NCBI GenBank assembly: GCA_026707285.1
Contig: JAPOXD010000048.1
Location: 1 to 64,000, forward strand
DNA from: Chloroflexota bacterium
Lineage (GTDB): Bacteria; Chloroflexota; UBA11872
Direction of reading: 5' to 3'
Length of the DNA stretch: 64,000 bases
Part shown: piece by piece, positions 32,734 to 40,630 of the stretch
Layout of the letters: every line of letters begins with the position of its first letter
Numbering within the stretch: position 1 is the first letter of the stretch
Translations under genes and position numbers: made by a program
The notes under the pieces: model-generated
Seen by the model: the letters and a program-made list of their open reading frames with translations, nothing else
The model's database searches: none
What the model was told of the DNA's origin: nothing

Positions 32734-33837
32734 ATGACGCCCGAAGCGCCGCCGATCGCGCTGCACTGCGAGGGCCTGAGCAAGAGCTTTGGCGCGGCCA
32801 CCGCCGTGGATGACGCGTCGTTCCACGTCCGGGCCGGATCCATCCTGGCGCTGCTGGGACCGAGCGGGTGCGGCAAGACGACGACGCTGCGCCTCATCGC
32901 GGGCCTGGATCAGCCTGACGCCGGGATGATCGTGCTGGGCGGCTCGGTCGTCCAGGGACCCGACGTGAGCGTGCCGCCGGAGCGACGTCGGGTTGGCCTG
33001 GTGTTTCAGGACTATGCGCTGTTTCCCCACCTGGACGTGCGGGCCAACGTGGGGTTCGGCTTGTCGCGGCGGAACGGGCGTGCCGCCAGGGTTGCCGAGA
33101 CGCTGGAGCTGGTGGGCCTCTCGGCGCTGGCGTCACGCATGCCGCACGAGCTGTCGGGCGGGCAGCAGCAGCGCGTGGCCTTGGCCCGCGCGCTGGCGCC
33201 CAACCCGCGCGTGGTGCTGCTGGACGAGCCGTTCTCGAACCTCGACGCGGCGCTGCGCAACGACCTGCGGAACGACGTGCGCCGCGTGCTGCGCGAGTCC
33301 GGCACGACTGCCGTGTTCGTGACCCACGATCAAGAGGAGGCCCTGAGCCTGGCCGACCGGGTGGCGGTGATGATTGACGGCCGCGTGCTGCAGGTCGCGC
33401 CGCCGCACGAAATCTATCGCCAGCCCGTCGGTCGCGCCGTCGCCGATTTCATCGGCCAGTTCAACGTGATCGAGGCTGCGGGCATCGGTCGCGCGGTGGT
33501 GTGCGATCTGGGCACGGTGACGATTCCCGAGCCCATGATTGGAACGGTCGACCTCTACGTTCGACCCGAAGCGCTGCAGATCTCCGAAGATCCCAGCGGC
33601 CAGGGTGTGATCGAATCGCGCCGCTTCTTTGGGCACGACCAGCTGGTGCGGGTGCGCTTTGACTCCGGGCTGACGGTGGAGTGCCGGGCCGGTCCGACGT
33701 TCCTTCCTCCGCCGGGAACGCGCGCGCGAGTGCAGCTCGACGGCGACGTGCTGGCCTTCTTGCGCGCGGGCGTGGCGCCGCGACGGCAACCCGGCGCGGC
33801 CTTCGCGCCGCCCGCCGCCCGCGGACGCCCGGCCTAG
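32734..33837 (+). CDS. ABC transporter ATPase, FbpC/PotA-like
   Basis: Import-type ATPase of 367 residues. Walker A GPSGCGKTT, Q-loop VFQDYALFPHL, signature LSGGQQQRVALARAL, Walker B VVLLDEPFSNLD and H-loop FVTHDQEEAL are clear. A C-terminal TOBE-like domain follows from about residue 245 and the tail is Ala/Pro/Arg-rich. The CUT1/ferric-type architecture fits iron, spermidine or sugar importers. No permease or binding protein is adjacent, so it is an orphan ATPase. The operator-like palindrome upstream and the DtxR gene downstream suggest metal control. Confidence 0.88.
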   Translation: MTPEAPPIALHCEGLSKSFGAATAVDDASFHVRAGSILALLGPSGCGKTTTLRLIAGLDQPDAGMIVLGGSVVQGPDVSVPPERRRVGLVFQDYALFPHLDVRANVGFGLSRRNGRAARVAETLELVGLSALASRMPHELSGGQQQRVALARALAPNPRVVLLDEPFSNLDAALRNDLRNDVRRVLRESGTTAVFVTHDQEEALSLADRVAVMIDGRVLQVAPPHEIYRQPVGRAVADFIGQFNVIEAAGIGRAVVCDLGTVTIPEPMIGTVDLYVRPEALQISEDPSGQGVIESRRFFGHDQLVRVRFDSGLTVECRAGPTFLPPPGTRARVQLDGDVLAFLRAGVAPRRQPGAAFAPPAARGRPA

Positions 33838-33872
33838 CCCTTTCGCCCTGATCGCGGCCTTACCTACCCCTC

Positions 33873-34553
33873 ATGGCAGAATGGATGACTATGGCGCTGA
33901 CCAGCACGGCTGAAGACTATCTGCTGGCGATCTATGGGTTGCGCGCCGAGGGCGGACCCGTCATCGCCGCCCGTCTGGCGGAGCGCCTGGGGGTTTCGGC
34001 CCCAACTGTGTCGGCGTCACTCGACCGGCTGGTGCGCGATGGGCACGTATGGATCGCTCCGCAACGCGAGGTGTTCCTGACGCTTGGCGGCGAGCGCACG
34101 GCCGAGAAGCTGGCCCGCCGCCACCGGCTGATCGAGCACTGGCTGATCCGGACGCTGGGTCTCGGCTGGGCCGAGGTGCATCACGAGGCCGACCGCTTGG
34201 AGCACGCCATCTCGCCTGAGCTGACGGACCGGATTTCGGAGGCGCTGGGCCATCCGCCCACGTGTCCGCACGGGTTGCCGATCCCGGGCAACTACCCGGA
34301 AACCGACGTGGGCAACCTCTTCAAGCTGTCAGCGGCCGAGGTCGGGTCCAAGGTGCGGGTGGTGCGGCTCTCCGAGCCCGCGGAGGATGACAGCGAGCTC
34401 CTGCGCTATTTCGAGGAGAAGCAGCTCGTCCCCGGACGGGTGATCGACGTCGTGGAGCAGACGCCGGCCGGGCACATCGTGGTGCAGGTGGACGACCAGC
34501 CGGCCGTGGTTGACGACACGGTCGCCGCCAATCTTTGGGTGATGGCGGCGTAG
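33873..34553 (+). CDS. DtxR/MntR-family metal-dependent transcriptional regulator
   Basis: DNA-binding repressor of 226 residues that senses Fe(II) or Mn(II). It shows a winged helix (about residues 10-70; LAERLGVSAPTVSASLDRLVRDG), a metal-binding/dimerisation region with HHEADRLEHAIS, and a C-terminal FeoA/SH3-like domain (SKVRVVRLSEPAEDDSELL onward). His and Glu positions match primary metal ligands by pattern; metal identity is open. An alternative start is ATG 33891. It lies 35 bases after the ABC ATPase gene and probably shares its transcript. Confidence 0.92.
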   Translation: MAEWMTMALTSTAEDYLLAIYGLRAEGGPVIAARLAERLGVSAPTVSASLDRLVRDGHVWIAPQREVFLTLGGERTAEKLARRHRLIEHWLIRTLGLGWAEVHHEADRLEHAISPELTDRISEALGHPPTCPHGLPIPGNYPETDVGNLFKLSAAEVGSKVRVVRLSEPAEDDSELLRYFEEKQLVPGRVIDVVEQTPAGHIVVQVDDQPAVVDDTVAANLWVMAA

Positions 34554-34649
34554 CCGCCAATCGCATACGCCCCGCGCCATGATCACTCGTCGTTCGCCGC
34601 ACGCTGCGCCAATGCGCCGCCGTCTTCCCCCGCACGAACCACCCGGCGC

Positions 34650-37232
34650 ATGACAGCCGAGGTTCGTCCGAGTCGCATCTTCACCGTTCGGCCGGCGCTT
34701 CCACGGCGTCTCGAACGGTTGCGCGATCTGGCGTTCAACGTGTGGTGGGCGTGGACGCCCGCGGCGCAGGACCTGTTTCGGCGCATCGACGCCGAAGCCT
34801 GGCATGCCTCGCAGGGGAATCCGGTAGCCGTGCTCACCCGAGCCGCTCCGGGCCAGCTCCAAGTGCTGGCCGAGGACCCGATCTTCGTCGCCGACCTTGA
34901 CCGCGTATCCGAAGCCTATGACCAGTATTTGAGCCGCCCCACGTGGTTCGAGCAGATGCACGGGCATCTGGAGGGACTGCGCGTGGCCTATGTCTCCATG
35001 GAGTTTGGCGTGGCGGAGTCGGTGCCCTTGTATTCAGGCGGCCTGGGCGTGCTGGCGGGCGACCAACTCAAGGCCGCCAGCGATCTCGGGGTGCCGCTGG
35101 TCGGCGTCGGCATGCTCTATCGCCAGGGCTACTTCCGGCAGTCGATCGATCCCTCCGGCGCGCAGCGCGAGCAGTTTCCGGAAAACGACGTGGAGGTCCT
35201 GCCGGTTGTCGCGGTGCGGTCAGGCGACGGCCAACCGCTGACGGTCCGGGTGCCGATCGACGGGCACGAGATCGCCGTACGGCTGTGGCGAATGGACGTG
35301 GGCCGCGTGCCGCTGATCCTGCTCGATGCCAACACGCCGGAGAACAGCCCGGCGGACCGCGAGCTGACGTCCCGGCTGTACATCGGTGACAGCGACATTC
35401 GCATTCGGCAGGAGTTGCTGCTGGGCGTCGCCGGCATGCGCGCGTTGGACGCGCTCGACCTCACGCCGACCGTAGCCCATTTGAACGAGGGGCATAGCGC
35501 GTTTCTCATTCTCGAGCGCTTCCAGGCGCTCCGCGCCCAGACCGGCCTCAGCGAGGCCGCGGCGATGCAGATCGTGCGCGCGACCAATGTCTTCACCACG
35601 CACACCCCGGTTGCGGCCGGCCACGACGAGTTTTCGGCGGACCAGGTGCAGCGTCATGCCGGGGCCTACCTGCAGGCATCGAACATCGACGTCGAGCACG
35701 CGCTGGCCCTGGGCCGGGTTGACGGCGCCGACGACGGCGAGCCGTTCGGCATCACCACCCTGGCCATGCGCGGTTCCGCCTGGCGCAATGGCGTGAGCGC
35801 GCTTCACGGCGCCGTGAGCCGTCGAATGTGGGGACGGCTGTGGCCGGGCGTGCCAGCGAGCGAGGTTCCGATCGGACACGTGACCAACGGGGTGCATTTG
35901 CGTACCTGGGTGTCTCGCGAGCTGAACGGCCTGCTCCAGCGCTACATGGGGCGCCATTGGGCCGAGCGCACCGATCCGCAAGGCATCGAGGAAGGCCTGG
36001 CGGCCATTCCCGACGACGAGCTGTGGCGGGTCCATACGCAACGTCGCGAGCGTCTGGTGGCCAACGTCCGGCGACGGCTGCGAGCGCAGGCGGAGCATCG
36101 AGGAGCGGCGGCGCACGAGCTGGCGCAGGCATCCGCCGCCCTGCACAGCGACGTGCTCACGGTTGGGTTTGCGCGCCGCTTCGCGCTCTACAAGCGCCCA
36201 ACCCTGCTCCTGCACGACGTGGAACGGCTCAAGGCCATCGTCGCGAACTCCCACCGCCCGGTGCAGATCATCTTCGCGGGCAAGGCCCATCCCAACGACG
36301 ACCTGGCCAAGGACCTGCTGCGCGAAATCACGGCCATCAGCCGCGATCCGGCATTCGAAGGTCGGCTGGTCTTCGTGGAGGACTACGACATGGGACTGGC
36401 GCGCGACCTGGTGCAGGGTTGCGACGTGTGGCTGAACTTGCCGATTCCACCGCAGGAGGCCAGCGGCACGAGCGGGATGAAAGCGGCGGCCAACGGCGTG
36501 CTCAATGCCAGCGTCCTGGACGGTTGGTGGGACGAGGCCTACACGCCGGACGCGGGATGGGCGATTGGCCGGGCGGATGTTGACGACGAACGGCAACGGG
36601 ATGCCAGCGACGCCGCAGCCATCTACGACCTGCTCGAGCACACGGTGGCCCCGCTGTTCTACGACGTCGGCGCGGGGGAAACACCGACTGACTGGATCCG
36701 AATGGCGCGACGCTCGATGGCCCTGGCGCTGACAAGCTACAGCGCGAATCGAATGGTCCAGGATTATGTCAAGTCCTTCTATGGCCCCGCACACCTGCTC
36801 GGCCGGAGCCTGCGCGAGCACCAGGGCGGTGCGGCCAGCGACCTCGCCCATTGGCTCGACCACGTGGTGGCGCAGTGGCCCCACGTGCACATCATGGAGG
36901 TCCAGGCCGACGGTCCGAGCCAGGTTGACGCGGGAGTGGTCGTGCCCGTGCGAACCCGCGTGGCCCTGCCGGGGCTGAGTCCCGACGACGTGACCGTCGA
37001 GGTGTTCGTGGGGCACGTGGACTTCGACGGAGCACTGATCGGCGGTCTCGCCGAGGTGACAGAGCATGCAAGCGCGGACGCGGATGGCGCCCATTGGTTC
37101 ACGGGACGCGCGGTTCTGTCCCAAAGCGGACGCCTGGGCATTGCCGTCCGGGTGATTCCACGCCATTCCCTGCTGGCCGGGCCGTACGATACCGGGCTGA
37201 TTCGCTGGAGCGAGGCGGCCGGCGCGACCTGA
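34650..37232 (+). CDS. glgP: Alpha-glucan (glycogen) phosphorylase
   Basis: PLP-dependent phosphorylase releasing glucose-1-phosphate from storage glucan, 860 residues, of the bacterial/archaeal form with an N-terminal DUF3417 domain. The PLP-lysine motif EASGTSGMKAAANG is near residue 602. Other blocks are LNEGHSAFL (about 275), TTHTPVAAGHD and GFARRFALYKRP. The C-terminal beta domain (about 745-860) is typical of the long form. It stands alone between the DtxR gene and ferredoxin; no glgB/glgC is in the window. Confidence 0.95.
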   Translation: MTAEVRPSRIFTVRPALPRRLERLRDLAFNVWWAWTPAAQDLFRRIDAEAWHASQGNPVAVLTRAAPGQLQVLAEDPIFVADLDRVSEAYDQYLSRPTWFEQMHGHLEGLRVAYVSMEFGVAESVPLYSGGLGVLAGDQLKAASDLGVPLVGVGMLYRQGYFRQSIDPSGAQREQFPENDVEVLPVVAVRSGDGQPLTVRVPIDGHEIAVRLWRMDVGRVPLILLDANTPENSPADRELTSRLYIGDSDIRIRQELLLGVAGMRALDALDLTPTVAHLNEGHSAFLILERFQALRAQTGLSEAAAMQIVRATNVFTTHTPVAAGHDEFSADQVQRHAGAYLQASNIDVEHALALGRVDGADDGEPFGITTLAMRGSAWRNGVSALHGAVSRRMWGRLWPGVPASEVPIGHVTNGVHLRTWVSRELNGLLQRYMGRHWAERTDPQGIEEGLAAIPDDELWRVHTQRRERLVANVRRRLRAQAEHRGAAAHELAQASAALHSDVLTVGFARRFALYKRPTLLLHDVERLKAIVANSHRPVQIIFAGKAHPNDDLAKDLLREITAISRDPAFEGRLVFVEDYDMGLARDLVQGCDVWLNLPIPPQEASGTSGMKAAANGVLNASVLDGWWDEAYTPDAGWAIGRADVDDERQRDASDAAAIYDLLEHTVAPLFYDVGAGETPTDWIRMARRSMALALTSYSANRMVQDYVKSFYGPAHLLGRSLREHQGGAASDLAHWLDHVVAQWPHVHIMEVQADGPSQVDAGVVVPVRTRVALPGLSPDDVTVEVFVGHVDFDGALIGGLAEVTEHASADADGAHWFTGRAVLSQSGRLGIAVRVIPRHSLLAGPYDTGLIRWSEAAGAT

Positions 37233-37359
37233 TCAACAGGCGTTGCCCAGTGGCCGCGCCTTTTGTGAGTGACCGTTCAAGCGTTTACCCTGAGGTACCG
37301 TTCCGGCCGGCAGACCGGTCGGACAGCGCTTGCGCCGACACAGGAGGAATCCCCCGTCG

Positions 37360-37617
37360 ATGACGTACGTAATTGCCGAGCCATGCATCGGTACGAAGGA
37401 CGCCTCGTGCGTGGACGTTTGCCCTGTCGACTGCATTCATCCGGGTCCAGACGCACCCGAGCATGAGACGACCGAAATGCTCTACATCGACCCCGTGGAG
37501 TGCATCGACTGCGGCGCCTGCGAGCCTGTATGCCCCGTGACGGCCATCTTCCCGGACTTCGACGTGCCCGAGGAGTGGGAGCACTACACCGCAATCAACG
37601 CGGACTATTTCGCGTAG
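37360..37617 (+). CDS. 7Fe/8Fe-type ferredoxin
   Basis: Small electron carrier of 85 residues with two cluster motifs. The first is Cys-x7-Cys-x3-CysPro at [14 protein letters not shown], with a further Cys in VDC. The second is [12 protein letters not shown]. This spacing is that of seven-iron ferredoxins (3Fe-4S plus 4Fe-4S). AGGAGGA (37342-37348) precedes the ATG by eleven bases. Redox partner not identified; it is monocistronic. Confidence 0.93.
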   Translation: MTYVIAEPCIGTKDASCVDVCPVDCIHPGPDAPEHETTEMLYIDPVECIDCGACEPVCPVTAIFPDFDVPEEWEHYTAINADYFA

Positions 37618-37632
37618 CCGGACACTCGGCGG

Positions 37633-38964
37633 CTACACGGCGCCTTTGTGCATGGCGGCCAGCGCCTCATACGAGGGTCGGGGCGTGCCGTCGGGGCGCA
37701 GGACGCCGAAGGGGAACTTCTCGTCTTCCGGTCCCACGACGGACTGGAAATTGAGATTCCACACGAACGCGTGGGTGATGTAGTCGTATTGCTCGCGCAC
37801 GAGCCGGATGGCATCGACGAGAAACTCCGCTTGATCGGCCTCGGAATTGTCGACGCCGTAGCCGTAGGCCGGGTCCTGATTGGCGGTTGACCAGCCAAAC
37901 TCGGTGATCCAGATGGGCTTTGCCCCGTCGCCAAATTCCTCCATGACCGCCCGGTGCTGCGTGAAGCGCTGGAAGTAGAAGCTCGCATGACCGTTCCAGC
38001 CGTCGCCGCGCGGAGATCCGATCTCCTGGCGCGGGGCATTGTTGAATCCCCCCGGGTGGATGCCCCACGCGTCGAACCCGTCGCGAACGATTCCATCGTT
38101 GTACTCATACATGCGGCGGAGGAACGACACATCGTCCACGGCCTGCACCTGCTGGTCGGGAATGTCAACGTCGCCGGCGGGCGTGAGGGCGCCGCCAATG
38201 GTCACGGCGTCGGGATCGCCGGCGCGCACCCCGCGATGGCCGGCCAGGAGCAGCTCCACGAACTCTCCGGCGTTGATGCGGCCATAGCCCCATTCGCGTG
38301 AGAGATTGGCCTCGTTCCACAGCTCATAGGCCTGCACGGCGCCCCGATACCGGGACGAGATGGCGGCCATGAAGTCCTCGAAGTCCTCGGGATCGGCCGG
38401 AGGGCCGTGCGCGCCCTCGCCGAGCGCCCAGCCGGGCGCGCGCACGACGCTGAGCAGCAAGCTCAATCCGGCGGCCGAAGTGGCGGCCACGACCTTGTCC
38501 AGCTCTCGCCAGTCGTAGCCGCCCTTCTCGATCGGCTCGGTCTGGCTCCATTCCACCTGCTGCTTGAGCCAGTTGAATCCGGCGTCGAGCGTCCGGCTGA
38601 CAATGAGGTCGCGGTCCTGGTTATAGATATGGGCCTGAAAGCCGTAGCCGTCGAGACGGCGGAGCGCCGCGTCGGGGTCATTCGGATCGGGAGTCGGCAC
38701 CGCCGGACTCGGCGCGACCGGGGCCGGGGTGGCGGGGCTCGGCGTGGCTGGGCTCGGTGTGTCGGAGCTTGGCGTGAGGACTCGAGGCGTGAGCACGCCT
38801 GCGGTGACCGCGGAAGCCGCCTGCGTCGGCGTCGGCGTCGGCTCGGAAGGCGCGGTGATGGTAACGGGGTCGGTCTCACCGTCGCCGGTTTCGCCACAGG
38901 CCAGAGTTGCCGCTCCGGCCGCGAGGACGGTCAGCAAGCGTCGCCGCGACCACTGGCGCGACAT
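37633..38964 (-). CDS. Secreted glycoside hydrolase (clan A, GH39/GH5-like)
   Basis: Predicted extracytoplasmic hydrolase of 443 residues. The start at 38964 gives an RRRLL twin-Arg-like signal and a lipobox ending LAC. A long Thr/Pro/Ser/Ala linker (about 20-95) leads to a TIM-barrel domain. Acid/base Glu is likely in YELWNEANLS (about residue 226) and the nucleophile Glu in WITEFGWST (about 353). These sites suit a retaining clan A glycosidase; the polysaccharide target is unknown. Convergent with ferredoxin, and divergent from the Band-7 gene. Confidence 0.8.
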   Translation of the reverse strand: MSRQWSRRRLLTVLAAGAATLACGETGDGETDPVTITAPSEPTPTPTQAASAVTAGVLTPRVLTPSSDTPSPATPSPATPAPVAPSPAVPTPDPNDPDAALRRLDGYGFQAHIYNQDRDLIVSRTLDAGFNWLKQQVEWSQTEPIEKGGYDWRELDKVVAATSAAGLSLLLSVVRAPGWALGEGAHGPPADPEDFEDFMAAISSRYRGAVQAYELWNEANLSREWGYGRINAGEFVELLLAGHRGVRAGDPDAVTIGGALTPAGDVDIPDQQVQAVDDVSFLRRMYEYNDGIVRDGFDAWGIHPGGFNNAPRQEIGSPRGDGWNGHASFYFQRFTQHRAVMEEFGDGAKPIWITEFGWSTANQDPAYGYGVDNSEADQAEFLVDAIRLVREQYDYITHAFVWNLNFQSVVGPEDEKFPFGVLRPDGTPRPSYEALAAMHKGAV

Positions 38965-39089
38965 GGAAATCGGCACTGTGCGACGTATCCTTGAGTACAA
39001 ACCGCGTGGATGGTATCAAGGCAGGGATGGCGCGCCGGCGACCGCCAATCCGGCGCCGCCCAACCAACCGTCGTTAGAGGAAGGTCCGC

Positions 39090-39953
39090 ATGGCCCAGCG
39101 CAGATATGGCAATTCAGCCCTCGGCATCGGCGTGATCCTGGTGATCGCGGTGATCATCATCGGGTTGTTCAGCATCCGCTTCGTGGGTGTTGGCGAAGTC
39201 GGGGTGATTCACACGTTCGGCGTCGTGGACCCGGTACCAAAGCCGCAGGGCCTGCTGCTGAAGCTGCCGTGGGCGACGCTGGACACCTACAGCGTGCGGA
39301 CGCAGTCAATCACGATGAGCTCGCGCGCCGAGGAAGTCGGAGCCTCGGATCAGACCGTCCGCACGCTGACCTCCGAAGGGTTGTCGGTCGGTCTCGACAT
39401 TACGACGCTCTTCGTGCTCAACTTCGCCAATGCGCCGGAGGTGCGCAATAACGTCGGGCCGGAAGGCGTCTACCAGGAAATCATCGTTCGGCCGGCCATT
39501 CGCGACGCGATTCGCGACGTGGTGGCGCAATACACGGCCGAGGCGCTCTACACGACGGCTCGTGAGGAAATCAGCAGCCGCATCCAAGACCAGTTGGACG
39601 AGTTGCTCAATCCGCGCGGCGTTGCCATCCAAAACGTGCTGTTGCGCGACGTGACCCTGCCGGCGGTGATCACCCAGGCCATCGAGAACAAGCTGGCCGC
39701 CGAGCAAGCGATTCAGGAACGCCGCTTCCGGGTCGACGAGGCCAAGGAAGAGGCCCAGCGCCGGATCGAGGAGGCGAACGGTATCGCCGAAGCCAACAAT
39801 CGCATCAACGAATCGCTCACTCCCAGGGTGCTGCAGGACAAGTACATCCAGGCGCTGCGCGAGATGGGCTCGGGCAGCGTGGTGTACGTGCCCACGAATC
39901 CCGAAACCGGGTTGCCGGTGATCCTGGGCACCCCGGAGCTCGGATCGAGCTAA
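39090..39953 (+). CDS. Band-7/SPFH (prohibitin-like) membrane protein
   Basis: Membrane-anchored scaffold protein of 287 residues. An N-terminal transmembrane helix spans about residues 11-32. An SPFH domain then contains VGEVGVIHTFGVV and ITTLFVLNFANAPEV. A charged coiled coil (about 200-245, EERRFRVDEAKEEAQRRIEE type) precedes a short tail. SPFH proteins organise membrane microdomains and proteases. A GAGGAA site lies upstream of the ATG. No NfeD partner is adjacent. Confidence 0.92.
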   Translation: MAQRRYGNSALGIGVILVIAVIIIGLFSIRFVGVGEVGVIHTFGVVDPVPKPQGLLLKLPWATLDTYSVRTQSITMSSRAEEVGASDQTVRTLTSEGLSVGLDITTLFVLNFANAPEVRNNVGPEGVYQEIIVRPAIRDAIRDVVAQYTAEALYTTAREEISSRIQDQLDELLNPRGVAIQNVLLRDVTLPAVITQAIENKLAAEQAIQERRFRVDEAKEEAQRRIEEANGIAEANNRINESLTPRVLQDKYIQALREMGSGSVVYVPTNPETGLPVILGTPELGSS

Positions 39954-39988
39954 CGGCTGACTGAAGCGTCCGAGGCCTAGGGTAGGAT

Positions 39989-40011
39989 GCCGCCGGGCTC
40001 GACCCGGCGGC
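39989..40011. terminator. Strong GC hairpin between Band-7 gene and tRNA-Val
   Basis: GCCGCCGGG (39989-39997) pairs perfectly with CCCGGCGGC (40003-40011) around a CTCGA loop. No T-tract follows. It could end the upstream transcript or assist tRNA processing. Confidence 0.4.
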
Positions 40012-40014
40012 GAT

Positions 40015-40087
40015 GGGCGATTAGCTCAGCTGGGAGAGCGCTACGTTTACACCGTAGAAGTCGCAGGTTCGAGTCCTGCATCGCCCA
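40015..40087 (+). tRNA. tRNA-Val (UAC anticodon)
   Basis: Acceptor GGGCGAT (40015-40021) pairs with ATCGCCC (40080-40086), with discriminator A at 40087. The D loop AGCTCAGCTGGGAGAGC is normal. The anticodon loop TTTACAC is held by CTACG/CGTAG. The T loop is GGTTCGAGTCC. Genomic bases after the discriminator are CCG, so the final CCA is not fully encoded. Confidence 0.95.
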
Positions 40088-40630
40088 CCGAGATGCGGTT
40101 GGGGCCGACGGGAGGCGAAACCTCGCCGGCTCCCGAGTGGCGCGACGGTCACTGCCCCCACGAGGGCGGAATGGGCATCGACTCGAGTCGGCCCACCGGT
40201 CCGGCGGCGACGGCAGGGCGTTGCTTCAGCACAGAGGTCGAGGATCGCGAGCGGACGACACACGGGCGCGGTGGGCTTGGAAACTTGGCGCATCCAGCCA
40301 TTTCTGCTGACGAGCGATCCGAAGGCCACCCTGTTGGTCGGCGTGGAGCGAACCGCCGGCCAACTCGCCAGCAAGCTGACGAAGCCGTGGTCACTGCCGT
40401 GCACCTGGGTGGGACAATAGGCGGCGAGGCGGTCAGCACGAAGCACGAAAACGGGGGCTGGTGGAGCTGTGTGGAAGGGTCCGACGAGGGCTCTCAAGAA
40501 TCTCGGATATGCTCGCGAGCCCCGATGCCGGGAACGCGGAGCCAGGGGCGGGCGGTGGGAGCGCCTCGGGGGCAGCGATGACCCGTCGTGACGCGTGTGC
40601 GGCGTCTCCCCGAGCCGGTAGGCGGCCCGT
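40088..40630. other. Gene-poor spacer after tRNA-Val
   Basis: About 540 bp with no supported gene. Open frames here have no signal, no motif and unlike-protein composition. The minus-strand frame that enters the tRNA is the well-known antisense artefact (CRTRTCDFYGVNVAL). Confidence 0.6.

Noticed and set aside
40093-40581. 162-residue plus-strand frame after tRNA-Val
   Set aside because: Composition is Arg/Gly/Ser-rich with no start site, motif or neighbour link.
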